Shown here: positions 22,445 through 35,700 of the stretch, piece by piece | How the letters are laid out: each line of letters starts with the position of its first letter | Position numbering within the stretch: the first letter of the stretch is position 1 | DNA from: Onthophagus taurus | Lineage: Eukaryota > Arthropoda > Insecta > Coleoptera > Scarabaeidae | Direction of reading: 5' to 3' | Length of the DNA: 64,000 nucleotides | NCBI RefSeq assembly: GCF_036711975.1 | Contig: NC_091968.1 | Location: 17,174,001 to 17,238,000, forward strand | Program-made: the position numbers and the translations under genes | Notes under the pieces: model-generated | What the model was told of the DNA's origin: nothing | The model's input: the letters and a program-made list of their open reading frames with translations, nothing else | The model's database searches: none

Positions 22445-22990
22445 AAAACGATCGATAATTTTCAACCAAACTTTATTTATAAGTGTTCAAATATCTGCCA
22501 TCTGTGCTTTATGCATAGATGAAGCCGATTTATGCTTGCACATTATCTAGTGTTTCAGCAGAGATATTTCTAAAGCTTTCCCTTATTCTATTCTTCATAT
22601 ATTCTTTCATCGTTGGAATATTAACGTATCACTTAGGTTTTGACATATCCCCAAAGGAAGAAGTCGCGGGAAGTTAGATCAGGTTATCTTGCTGGCCAAG
22701 GTATTGGACCTCCACGACCAATCGAATGTCTTCCATATCCAATACTTAAAAAATTTTGAAAAAAATCCCTGAAATAACGTGCAGGTGCCCCGTGTTGGAA
22801 TATCATTTTTTGTCTAGTTTCTAAATGTACATCTTCTAGCAACTCTGGAAACTGTTCCTCTAAAAAAGTTTTGCAAATTTGTCCCGCCAGTATGCCTAAT
22901 TATTTTACGGTTAAATATTCCGCCCCAAACATTTAACGACCATACATTTTGATTGTTCACGCGCCTTAGCCATAGAGGATTTTCGGTTGC
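22445..22990 (-). pseudogene. Tc1/mariner-type transposase fragment (C-terminal part)
   Basis: The minus strand reads NPLWLRRVNNQNVWSLNVWG (about 22985-22930), FNRKIIRH, then in other frames the FQHGAP block, SIGYGRHSIGRGG and WPARSPDLT..DFFLWG (about 22640-22720). Same family as the copy at 20700. The first catalytic Asp and N-terminus are missing; a LINE abuts it at 22995. Confidence 0.65.
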
Positions 22991-22994
22991 ATAA

Positions 22995-24985
22995 TATGCA
23001 TTATTATTATGTCGGTTTACTAACACGTTACTTTTAAAAGTACTACTTAATAGAATTAATGATACGAAAAGAGGGTTTTCATTTATTTCATCTAAAGTTG
23101 TCGTACAGAAAGCTACATTGTTAGCAAAATTTGTTGAATTTAGTTTATTAAGATAGTTTATGTTAAAAATAATCTTGGTTACAGTTGTTATATACAACAT
23201 TATAAACAAAATATACAATAAAATAAAATAACATAAAAAGGTTCTTGCTCTCTGAGCATATATATTAATTTTACAATATTCCAACTGTTTTGCAAATTGT
23301 GACGTGTAAAGTGTAAACAACAACGGCCCAAGAACTGACCCCTGCGGGACACCTGTGGTAATCCTCACCATCATCTCCTATCCTACACATCTGTGTCCTA
23401 TCAGTAAGATAATTATTTAATAAAGAAATCGGACCTTCAGTAAAACCCAAACATTTTAAAGTATTAGATAACTTCACATTATTTATAGTGTCGGAGGCCT
23501 TAGAAAAGTCCAAAAAAAACAACTACAGTATACTATACTACGTTCATTATCTGAAGCACGCAATATGTCATCAGTTAAGTTCAGCATCGCTGTTGTACAA
23601 CTATACCCAGGTCGAAATCCTGATTGTTCCTGTGGTAATAAACTATTTGATTCCACATAATTCATCATTTGCACCTTCATTACCTTCTCCATGACCTACG
23701 ACAACACAGGTAAAATACTAATAGGACGCAAATCCTTTAATACTTTCGGTTCTTTTTTTTTAGGATAAGGAAATACAACAGCTTGCTTCCATGATCTTGG
23801 GAAGACATTTTCCGTGATGCAATACTTAATTATATGCGCCACATAAGGTAGTATAATTGGACAACACATTTTTAACATTTCAACAGTTATTCCGTCTGTT
23901 CCACTGGCTGTTGACAATATAGAATTAATAGCAGTTTCAATTGTCTTAAAAGAGAATTGTGACGATACATGACTGCTATGAATTTCATCATTTAAAGGAG
24001 TAAAGGAATTAGTAATATCCCTAACACTATCTAAAAAGAAATTATTAATTTCTTCTACATTTTGTAACTCATGCGACAACGAACCACCTTTACTTTTATT
24101 GATATTCAACCTTTTCAAGCTATTCCATATGAATTTTTTATTTTGCTGGCTACTGACATACAAAAAATATGCTCTTTTCATTTCTTGTTGCTGTAGTAGT
24201 ATAATTACGCATTGACTTATAATAATTCCAATTGACTTGTGTATTATCACGTTTAAACTGTGCATTAATGCGGTTGCGTGACCAGGACGCAACCGCATTA
24301 ATAGTTTTACATTATCAGTTAACCAGGGAACAGCAGGTTTTGTAAATCTGCATCTCTTTAATGGTGCATGAATATCAAATACATTAATGAGATTTCTCTC
24401 CAAAAAAAACAACTTTTTCATCAACATTTCTCATAAAAAAATCAAATTAAACGGCACTGTGTTCAAATCATGCAAAAAGCTCTGTTTATCAATATGCTTT
24501 AGCATTCTGATCACTCTAAAAACAGGAAAAGACCTAGCCGCATCAACCGTTACATTAGAAGATCATATCATGATCCGAGATTTCACACTCTACCACCCCA
24601 CTATCAGTCACAATAGAGGTATCAAAAGTAATAACAAAATCAATAAGCGTCAATGAAGTTGCAGTTGTTCTAGTAAGGGTTTCAATAATTTGTTTTCCAC
24701 CAAGCGTATCAAGAAGGGACGTAAAATATAGAACATCAGGGCCATTTACATTAAGCAAGTTTAAATTAAAATCACCACAACAAATAATTTTATCTGTAAC
24801 AGCCATACAGGTCGCAACAGAGCGCACATAAAAAGAAACGCCCTCTAAGTACCCCGATCCTGACGTATACACATATAATTCGCAATGTTTATATTGTCAT
24901 CCATGATGCCGTTGTGCAACCACGTCTCTCTCAGAGCAATTACATCAGCAGTGGTCTCAGCAACAAGGAACATCCTGTATGTATA
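22995..24985 (-). pseudogene. Jockey/CR1-like LINE: endonuclease and RT, broken
   Basis: Read 24985 to 22995. Endonuclease: VIALRETWLHN (about 24935), then ORF 24872-24555 with CCGDFNLNLL, TSLTLIDFVI and CEISDHDMIF. Linker and RT: ORF 24427-23696 (PAVPWLTDNVKLLMRLR, SGTDGITVEMLKM, FPYPKKKEPKVLKDLRPISI), then SGFRPGYSCTTAMLNLTDDI (23640), FLDFSKASDTINN (23520) and GVPQGSVLGPLLFTLYTSQ (23350). The YADD block is lost at the truncated 3' end. There are at least three frameshifts. It is close in sequence to the LINE copies at 53139 and 55640. Confidence 0.8.
24264..24302. repeat. Perfect 16-bp hairpin inside a LINE
   Basis: ATTAATGCGGTTGCGT (24264-24279) and its exact reverse complement (24287-24302) flank a 7-base loop. 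It sits inside the linker region of the LINE and explains a local loss of alignment. Confidence 0.85.
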
Positions 24986-24999
24986 AAAATATTGTCCGT

Positions 25000-25370
25000 G
25001 TATAGTGTGATAAATTTGCTACAACTTTTGTCTAAGGAAGAACTGCATATCTTGGCTTCTTAATGTAAGATATATTTTATACCTTCAATAACAGCAGAGG
25101 CAAAAAATCAATGATAAACTACTTCTTCTTCTTTTTTGCTATGCATTTCTACTTTATGCGGGGTCGGCTTTCTCAATATTTCTGCGCAGCGACATTCTAT
25201 CCTGGGCTGTTGGTTCAGATAAATTATTTTATCATTTAAGGTCTTGATTGTGCTGATCTACTACGCTGAAGAAAGCTATCCTCTTCTTCTATTGTTCGCC
25301 GCGAAGCGTGGCGCTTTACTTACAACATGATGTTCGTCTCTGCGCAAAACGTCACTCAAATCTCCGTAAG
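25000..25370. other. No recognised feature
   Basis: Spacer between a LINE and an RTE fragment; no coding or repeat signal recognised. Confidence 0.35.
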
Positions 25371-25374
25371 TTAA

Positions 25375-25560
25375 CCCAGAAAAACACGTAACAAACGATC
25401 TACTAAATCAAACCAAGCGGAGTTCCGTAAAGGGTATAGTACCAAAACCATTTCCATAGAATGAGAATTCTGATGGAAAAATGTATAGAATATAACAAGC
25501 CCCTAATTAGTTCCCGTCTTAGTGGACTATGAGAGAAATGAAAAAAGAAGACCATCAAAG
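25375..25560 (+). mobile_element. RTE-like RT fragment
   Basis: Across frames the plus strand reads QAEFRKGYSTKTI near 25420 and EKCIEYNKPLIS near 25475, the RT fingers block of RTE-type LINEs. Only about 60 residues are left, with frameshifts. Confidence 0.5.
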
Positions 25561-25993
25561 AAAAATGAAAACTAACAAAAAAAAGTTCTAATCAATTTAT
25601 TACAACTTCATCTTTCTTAATTTACAATAGTGTAAACCAAATTACATATACAAGTATAAATATGTATGTATAGTTACACGGATGTGATGGACATAAAAAA
25701 AGAAATAATAATAATAATTAATAAAATAACGAAATGGATTTGGGGGCGACCGAAAGGAAGCGAAAAACCGGATTGTTTCATAAACGCGACGAATGATACT
25801 TTAAAAACGAAATTAAATGCGGAGTGTGTACCTAATTACAAGTGTTGTTTCTCTTTAGCTTTCATTTCATCATTTTCTCTTTTTTAATCAGTTTTATTTT
25901 TTCGGGTTCATCTCATTTATTTATTTCACAAAGTACATTATTACAACGGCTCGATCGTCAGATGGTAAAACCGCCGAGGCTCGAAATTAATAA
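25561..25993 (-). terminator. Likely 3' UTR and poly(A) signals of exportin-7
   Basis: This lies just after the exportin-7 stop codon (25996-25994). AATAAA motifs on the minus strand occur near 25916-25925 and at 25601-25596. The first would give a 3' UTR of about 90 bases, the second about 420. Confidence 0.4.
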
Positions 25994-26700
25994 CTATGAC
26001 GTCATCATATCACTCACAGATGATGTATTTACATTGGGACCTTTTAACGAATCGTTTATGTCTCGTCGGAACATTGATAAATTTTGAGTAAACCTAAAAT
26101 TAATAAATAAATGTATAAATAAAAAATTTAATTAAAATGTTTATCTTACCTATCTCTATTTTTTGTAAGTAGATTCCTTTCAATTCCATCCATTAAATTT
26201 TCAAACCACTGCGCCATCGGCGCCTGTTTATCCGGAGGTTGTGATCTAATAATATTTTCGCGCATCTGATTGAAATAGTCTTCATTGAGAAGAATGAGTC
26301 CTAGAAGTGGCCGCGACATTGACCATTGATTTCGACAATCCTCGAACATAATTACGTTGAGAACTGTGCTGAGAATTTGTTGGAGTATTTCCGGGTGGAC
26401 TTCTAACACTTTAAGGAACATGTCGCTTGACGGTGCCATTGCGGCGTGAGGTTTTTTACCCGGATAAACTATTTTGTTTTTTAAAAATTATAAATACACA
26501 ATTTAGATTAAATTAGAGTTACCACGGTGGTAAAGTCTTCTTTAGTAATTAAGTTCGTATTAAAAGCGAACACTTCACCACCTTGATTTAATACTAATAT
26601 AAAGATCTAATTGGTGAGTTACCTTTTTGAGTAAGTTTTTTAAATAAGTAGGTCACTATGTGGTCGAGAGTAGCGCAGCACCCGGTACATACCATCGTGT
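25994..26700 (-). CDS. XPO7: Exportin-7 exons 8-10 of the part seen (C-terminus)
   Basis: Exon 26700-26623 (78 bp) encodes [19 protein letters not shown] and is too short to show as an ORF. Exon 26468-26150 starts with [15 protein letters not shown] and runs to KNRDR. Exon 26093-25994 ends [18 protein letters not shown] and TAG. Introns are 154 and 56 bp. Confidence 0.93.
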
Positions 26701-29700
26701 CTACGACAAATTAATAATGAGCACTGTTACGTTAAGTTTTTTTTCTAGAAAATTACGTATCAAAGACACACACTAATATAAAAACTGTTTCATAATGTGC
26801 CAAACAAAACTCATTATAATAAGAAAGAATCTTATGATGGTAAGAACTAGATCTTTCAGATTTGTCAGAAATTCCTTAATTTTAATGAGATATTTGTTTA
26901 TCACAACACTACTAAAAAATGGTTTAGAAGAAGAGTATATTTATGTGTATTAGTGAAGCTAGACTCGATTTTATTATAAATTTGAAATTAAATTAATCAT
27001 ACTATATTTTATTACAATTTATCTGCACTACTTTGGTTCTCGAGCGAGGTCCTCGTTCTCGTTAGTGACTATCTGCTAGTCCGCGGAGATTACAGTGTGT
27101 TAATTAATTATCGTACCCGACGTCATCATTACAAGTATGCAACCAAATAAGCAAATCGTGTATTGCAATACCAATACTGTGATATTGGTTGCATATTTAC
27201 AATGCTAACGTCGGGTACGATAATCAATTAACACACTGTAGTCTCCGCGGACTAGCAGATAGTCACTAACCCGCTCGGCAAATGTGATATCTTAATCGCC
27301 AACTCCTTCCATACATGAAATGTCGGAGTTTAAAATGAAACCACCACAGGCGAGTATAGCGCAAGGCTCAGAATCTCGTAAAGATGCGCCAGTTAGTCTC
27401 AGGAATTTTGGGAAAAGAAAAAAATTCAATGATAGAGAAAATAACGACCGACGTAAAGAAGAAAAAAACTTCTGGCTGGTACATATAACAGTTGCACCAT
27501 GCGATTGGATGAACACCTCGAAGGACTGGAACAAAAGCTGCATTCAAGCCTACGCACCGACAGGCGCCGCTTAAGACGTAGAGCTCGAGCGGTTCTACGA
27601 AAAAGTAACAAGCGCGAAGAGGGCCAGGTTTGTGGTCGTGATGGAAGACTTTAACGCAAAGATAGATCGCAGGTAAATGATAGACCCACTCCATATTGGA
27701 CTATTTGGCCTAGGAAACAGGAAGTACTACTTGAGCTCAGAAGTTCAATTTTGCATGAACCTCAAGAAAACACATCAAAAGAAGTGGGCATGGGAAAGCC
27801 TAAACAATAGGGTGAAAATGAGATCGACAATGTCCTCACCAACAGCAAAGAGATTTGCACGGATGTGACGATAAGACGCGCAACATCTTAAATATGGGGA
27901 GATACTAGAAATTAATAGTAATGAACTGCAAGATGCTTTAAGAAAGATGAGGAGCAGAAAAGTATCCGCAGAAGATAGTGACAGTCGAAATGCTCAAGAT
28001 GAGAGAGAAACCATTGGAGACATTGCTCATCCTGTTGAACAGATGGCTACAGGAACAGAGGATTTCAATTACGTGGAGGAATGCAGAAGTTATCGTACTG
28101 TTAAAAAAAGGCGATTGTGCGAGTGTGGAAAATTTTTACAAACTGGTAACAAGAATAGTTACAGACCGCTTGAACATCATGCATATGCTAACTGAGAAAA
28201 CAACAGAATACAACATCCTCCTCCACTTGGCCTTCATAGATTCATCATAGCTCAAAAAGCGTTCAACTCCGTAGAGTTGTAACCTTGTTCAATGCAACAC
28301 TACAGGTCAAACTGGGTGAGGACATGCTGTCGGAGAAGATCACGATTGAGATAGGTGTTTGTATACAATATCATCTAAACTAGTCATATTGGCGCTGGAG
28401 GAAATTTGTAAGAAAGTATCTTTGGAGAAAAACCTATATCACCTTAGATCGTGGACAACATCATATTCAGCGACCCAGAGGAGTTGAAGGATATGCTGGA
28501 GCAGGTGCATAAAATATCAGCAGAAGTGGGTATAAGGATGAACCTTCAGAAGGCAAAGATCTCGAGTCCCGACGCTACCCAGTTTTCGGTCGAAAATCGT
28601 ATTATAGAACACTCGTCTAACTTGGTCATTATATCAAGCTGGACAAAGAAAACTCGACTGAGGTTTCTCGACGTAAAATTTTAAATCTGTTTGGGACTCA
28701 AACGGTTAACTTGACCCTGGAAAACATTATAAGGAAGACCAGCCTGCACACAGGATCGACATAGTTAAGCCGTTTAAAATAAATCATAGTAAAGTCCCTA
28801 GATTGATTATCAAAGCACCGCGGTTCATGAAGCCTGTGTATTCAAACTATTCGAGCCAAATGGCGGTTTGACAGCTCGTCAGTGTATGTCACCACTTATT
28901 TACAAAAATAATGCCGTCTTGTTGCCTTTGGAGTTGCAAAAATAACAGTAAGCTCTTCAGAGTACCACGAGAAAAAAAAAAAAGAAAAGAAAGGAAATTT
29001 GGCGTAATTTTATCAACAGAACGACATAGTTTTAAATTTCCCGGTTGACTTTCGATCCAAAATGGCGGCAAACCGCGGTACTTTGATAATCTAGGGACTT
29101 TAAATCATAGGGTATGCAGACGACATCTACATACTAGTAAGAAAGTTAATAAATATAGATGAGTCCTTCAGGGAACATGATAGCGCAGCTAAGGGACTAG
29201 GCCTGGATATCAATGTGACAACAACTTTGAAGTAGTACCAACATTAGAGTGTATAAAACCATGATCCGTAGAGTACTAACATATGGAGGATACACTAGAG
29301 AGGAAAATCTTAGAAAAAAATAATGGCATTAATCAGTGATATGTGGAGAACGCGCAGTAGACTGTTTTAATCTTGCAATTTCGGGAAACATCTTCTGTGT
29401 TTCGCTTGGTACACCATCTATTTCTGGTGTTTTGTGAGTTTGTTGTCGGTGTTTGATTAAGTGTAGTATTGACTAGGTCTTGAATACTTTCATCAAGAGC
29501 TCTCTTATTGTCCAAATAGATTTCCAAATCGACGGACTTCAATCTATAGAAGAGTATTTTTCTACATTCTCGCTCTGTCCAACACTTTCTAACTGATTAT
29601 TGCAGCTGATTGTACTTTCTTGTATTTGGTTTATTTTTATTATATTTTCCTGCAGGTTGGTGCTGATAATATTAGCCACCAACCCATCTTGCCAAACGGA

Positions 29701-32700
29701 ATCATATCTTCTAAACAAGTTTCGATGTGGTAGCGAGATTCGCAGGTTGCTATACTTCTTGTGATGAATTGTTAGCCGATTTTAGGATTGTTTGCCTTTT
29801 CCATGAAATTTGTAGTCAAGCAGTTTTGGAAAGTATAGAAGATGTTTTTTCTTCGGCTGTTATACACTATCTGATATTTATGTTTTCTCTTTTAATAAAA
29901 ACTATTTTGCTACTTTATACCAAAAGGCAAACAAATTGCGAAAGACGCCTTATTATTTATTCCTGATGTGCACAGATCAAATACTACGATAAGACTAACG
30001 AAAATACTGATGGTTTGGAATGATCGTGAAAGGTTAAAAAATGCTGAGAAGTAAAAACTATCAGTTTCAGGAATAACAGTCTGATTGATCAGCAAGGTGT
30101 TTGAGAAAATATATTTGCTGGGGTACATAAAGGCACCGCGTAAAATGTGCGTAAAGTCATAGTGCACTTTTGATCGATCACAGAAAAGCAGCAGAGCAAG
30201 ATAGAAATGTGAAATCTTCACCAAATAAAAGGAAAACTCTCCAAGTTGTCGTAGTATGATGTGCAAAGGTGTTCCCGCAGAGGTAATGACGCAACACCAC
30301 GAACTGCGCAGCAGCGGATCAACTCGCGTAAGTTCAGTGTGTTCTGTAGATTGCTAAATTCGAATCCGTGACAACAATGCAACGTGAATATCGTCACGTG
30401 TACAAATAAATGTACAAATAGTGTATAAATAAGAAAAATAGAGGCTGTGCAGGAGAGCTACCTAAGGAGTCCTAAAAAATCTGTGCGTGCTTGTGCTCGA
30501 CAATTACACCTAAGCTAGAGTACAGTTAATAAGGTGTTCAAGAAACGGCTACAATTTTTAGGTTACAAATTCAAGGACTCAAGGAGACATAAATTATGTT
30601 TAGAAAAGTTACTATTTTAGATTGTTTTTATAGTACCCTTACTAATAAATACAATTCCGTTAGATACTAAAATATAAATCTTAGATTATCTAAAGTGAAG
30701 CAAAAATTCTACATCTCTTGGCAAAGCTTTTGGTTTAAGCGAAGCGACGACAAGAACAATATGAAAAAATCAGAATTCCATTCGACAATCAACAATTTCC
30801 AAATCAAAACTCAGATTCAAATTACGTCTTATAGTTGAAATTATATTTCAGAAAAAAAAACTGAAAATCATATGTTATTTTGGATAGAAAGTTTACTGCA
30901 GAAAGAATATATAACCAACTGCAGGAATTGGATCCATCAACAAGTCTTCAGGCAACGAAGAATTTGTATTTAATGGAAGTGAGGGATGGCTGATAAGTTT
31001 TCTAAAAAAACGCGCAATGTAAAAATAAAATGAAACTAGCAAAAATTATTGAACAGGGCAGACCACACATTGAATGCAGATGAAACGGGATTATTCTGGA
31101 AACAATGCCAGAAAGAACATTTATATAGCAAAATCTGAAAAATCAGCTTGTTTTGTAGCAACACACAAAACTGGTGACAAAATGTTAAAGCCTCTGCTAA
31201 TCAACAATATCTTATGCTACAAGTTTTTAAAGATAAAAATATTAAACAACTTTCATTTCAACTTTCATCTTTTTACAAATTGGTTCAACAAATGCTTTGT
31301 TCCTGAAGTCTAGAAATCCACATTTAATTGGCGTTTTTGCAGCACTTAATATGTACTACTTAAAGCAAATGTTTAAATATATTTTAAATTCAATGGAAGA
31401 AAGAAATTTGGCTGCTGTGAAAGTATGCTTTTTTAAATGAAGAAATGGATAATGATAAAGTCGAAGGTGAAGTTCTAGCTATTAACGGTTGATATAACGT
31501 GGGCTTGAAATTTCCTACAAGTAGGGAACATTTTCTTACTTATGAGCCTGACATGGAGCGTCCAATGAAATTTCGATGTAATCTTAAAATTTGTGTAGTT
31601 GGATATCAAGAATTATATAAGCTATTTGAGATACAAAAAAAAAACAGCTGTTAGTATGTAAAAGACTTTATAACAAAAAAAAACAACAGGTCGTTACTAG
31701 CGAAAGGAACTATTCATTTGAATCAAATCCAACAGTTATGATAAATATATTTGACATATCTATTGATGACAGCATTTTTGGATCTGTTCGGTTATTATCA
31801 AGTAGCGATGAATATTTGCGAAATTGATTTTTATTCCTAATTTCAATGAATCTAGCTTTTGTATTTATTCTGATCGTGCTGTGTTATTACCTTTATACAC
31901 CAACATTGTATTTTGAATCATAAAACGTCCGCTTTCACAACATTCCAGAGTATACGTTTAATTAAGGTTTGTGCAAACATAGTATTGCAAGTGCGCGGAA
32001 GCAACACGTGGCGTTCATAGGACACAAATCTGCAGCACGCAAGTTTAGATATACCAAAGAATGTTCGCGCGCCAGTGCTACCGCGTCATATGTTACTCGA
32101 ATGCCGCTTAATGTTTGAACGCACCCTTATACGTCCGTATATAATACATATCCGTGCTAAAGGCTCTCAAAGTAAAACACGTTGCCTGTAATCATCTTGT
32201 GTTGTTGCATAGTATTTGCAAAATCTTATTGTTTTGAAAATCGGATACCAAGTTCTTTTGGCTCTAGATCAAAGTCACATAGACAAAGGTCAGCAAAGTA
32301 TGACTAGGCTACAATTCTGTGCATCCACAACACTGCAATTTATACAATTTCTTATATGATCTTGCCTTCTTGTGGAAAATAACTCCGCTCTCTAAGAGAT
32401 CGGGAAATGCTTTCATATTCACGTCATATTTGAAAAAGCAAGAAGTTCTTATAATAAACATCTGCCATTGTTGTCTGATGTGGGATAAAATGACGATCAT
32501 AACATCATAAGCGATAAACAGCCTTACACAAAGGAGGAATTCCGTTGGAGCTTCTGCTTTCTTGATGATCCAACAGGTCGCCTAATCGATGTTTGACTTC
32601 GACATCGATTAGGATTATTCGCAAGTAATCTGATTTCACATTCATCTCTGTGCTATTATTAATGCTCTCAAAACCATCTGTTGGTGTGCACAAACACATT

Positions 32701-35700
32701 TTTAGCATGGGCCAAAGACAATTCTATGTATAAAAACAAACCTTACAAATTAAATTATAAATTTATGTATTCGGCTTTTGTATCTGGTGCTCATTCCACA
32801 TTTTTGTATTACCTTCGTTCATTTATTTGTAGGTTCCACCAGCTATGGCAAAGTTCTGACGACAATGTGAACGTCGTCCGCGTATACGAACAGTTGTCGA
32901 TTCATTTATTATCCGAGATGTTATTTTGTAGTTTTATACATCTGCCGTCAATCATTGTCATATAAAACATCATACAGTTTGGGTCGTATGATGCTGTCAT
33001 AAGCGGACTTGAATCGATGAATATATGGAATGTGTCGATGTTGTGCTCAAGGTCCTTCTTCAAGATATGATGTAGAACAATATGATATTTGTGGAGCAAA
33101 TATGCAAAAACCACTTTTTGACCTAAATATCGATTCTTACAAATTTATAGCCCTTTTTTTATGTACCATATAAAATTGAAGCAAAAACTTAAATTATTCT
33201 TTTAAAATAATATACGAAAGTGACTAGTCCAAGCAAATACCGATAAATCCACATTTCGAGCAAAAACCGACAATTTTTCATTAAATCGACCATCTATATA
33301 ATATAATGTAATGAAGTATACACGTATTGGGATATTGCTGATTTCTGTGTTTGTTGCATTTTTTGTATGTTTATTGTTTAATTTATTGGTCAATATAGAG
33401 ATGACTATGATGCGTTTGAGTACATAATTGAGCAGCGAAGACGGTAAAGTATATTCTTGTTTTCACCGTTCTTGATTAAAAATTTTGCACTATTTGGTTA
33501 AGTTAAGTTTATGTTTTATTAAATACGGAGTAGTGTTTTGCATATAGTAGTGTTTTATTACGACCATTATGGAAGGAGAAACAAGAAGTGTGCGAAAATT
33601 AGTGTAGGAAGTAGGAAAAGACAGAAAAATGATACGAAAAAAGAGGAACTGCAAAAGCAAAGGTAAATGGAAACAAAAATAGAGTCAATTTGGTTACATT
33701 ATCAAGTTTTTTTAGATATCGTGATAGCGATCCTAATAACATTAGAAGAGTTGGTCCTACGTATCGCTGCGAAAGTATTGTTGCAAGTGATGCACGATAT
33801 TCGAGGTAACATTTTTGAAAACAATATTAAAACGGAACAGGATACCAAATTGTGTGACTATATATCCGTAGTAATAATCCAAAGCACCGTAATTTGTCTG
33901 TGCAGTATTTTCTTTGAAAAAGAGACAGCAAGAACAAAATTCAAGTATGCCAAGCATTTTTCTTGCAATGTATAAATATGAAAAAGAAGAGAGTAAACCA
34001 CATTGCTCAGACATTGTCAGAAGGGAATGTTCCAAAAGAAAATCGAGACGGTGGTCACGTGTCCGCTAAATCTAGTGTGAAAGACAATAAAGTAAGACAG
34101 TTTATTGGTAAACTAAAAGGAAGAGAAATTGATTATATCAGAAAAAAATTAAAAGGAATTTATTTGGCCGTTGATTTAAACATAAAAATCTATCTAAAAT
34201 ATACCTGAGTGAATACGATGCTGAAGTGAGTTTTTCCATGTTTAGAAGAATATTCGTGTATGAATTTAATATTGGATTTTCAAGTCAGACTTTTGCGCAA
34301 AGTCAACATCGGCAAGAAAGTAAAGTTGGAAAAGAAAACAGAGTTGGGCACCGAGTTAACAGTTCACAAGAAAAGGACTAATGCTTTGCCTAAACATAAC
34401 TAAACTGCTCACTTTGAGGTTCAGCCATTGCCTAAAACGCTTATTAACAATGCGTTTTATGCACAGTAACTTAGCATGTAGGTTTTTTGTTGCGACGATA
34501 ATCAGTCCAAATATATAAATTTTTTATATGGACTGAAGATGAGGCAGGTAGGGAATCAATCGAGATAAGATCGGCACATTTGAACTATCTGGATTCCTTG
34601 GATTATGAAAATATTGCGACACTTCGCCTTTTCTGCGACGGATACGCCGCACAAAACAAAAACTCGCATATTATAGACTCTTTATACTTCTGGCTCAGCT
34701 TCTCATTGTCAGAAAACAAGCTACTATCTTGTCCAGAAAGGAGTATGAAAAAATACACGAAAAAGTAGGAGTGGTGAAAAGAATAGGCATTGATTGGAGA
34801 CTTTTTGATATAAAACAACTTCAAGTAGGATTGAAAAAAGCTAAAAGACTGTCACAATTAAAAAAACAGTTCTACAAAAATTTAATGATGGAAGATTAAT
34901 AAAAATATCCACATTCGATAACTTCTACTTTACTACTGATTTAGAAAAATTTTAAAAACTACTTTAACCTAAAGTTTCTGAAATAGAGGTAATCATAATA
35001 GAAAAAGATTTGAGACGAGGCATTTCGGAAAAGGAGAAAAAGTCTCTTCAGCATTTACTAAATCAGTAGTTTGGTAGAAGTTGGGATGAGTTATCTGCAG
35101 CGGTATAACTACATGGACATACTTTAACTGTATATGAAGAGCATTCCCAAATTAATGAAACAGTTTAAAAGAGGGGGTTTATGTGCGAAAATTTATTTTC
35201 GAGATAAATACGATTGAAGTTTGTAGCAACTGCGCGGTAGTTTTTTACACAAATCTATCATGTATTCAATGTTACATTATTCGTTAGCGTAGTAGTTACA
35301 AGTTATGAAGTTATTAGATACAGTAATACCTCTATTAACGCATCCCATCTTACACGAACGCGGTTTTGTGATGTGTTCAGAAAACGAATTGAAAGTTGTT
35401 AAAGAAATTTATTTCGATAAGAATGATGATTCTATTTCCGAAGGGGATATTGATGTCGACATCGAAGGCGATGACCCAACCCAACCCAATTCTTTAATAA
35501 AAATCGTAATGTAAATCTGTGGATGATCTCTGCGATATTATGTAATGAAAAAGCAGTTGCTGCGATCACATTGAAAAAGCTAAGAATCAATGATCTTATT
35601 ATCAAACATGGTGAGCCACCGAAGATCCAACTCAAGTACTATCATTCGACTTTGCCCAAACAGTGCATTACCCAGTACTTAAAGGCGCTGAGAAAATGTG

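Noticed and set aside
27292..27694. Minus-strand ORFs across the RTE endonuclease
   Set aside because: They are shadows of the plus-strand LINE frames.
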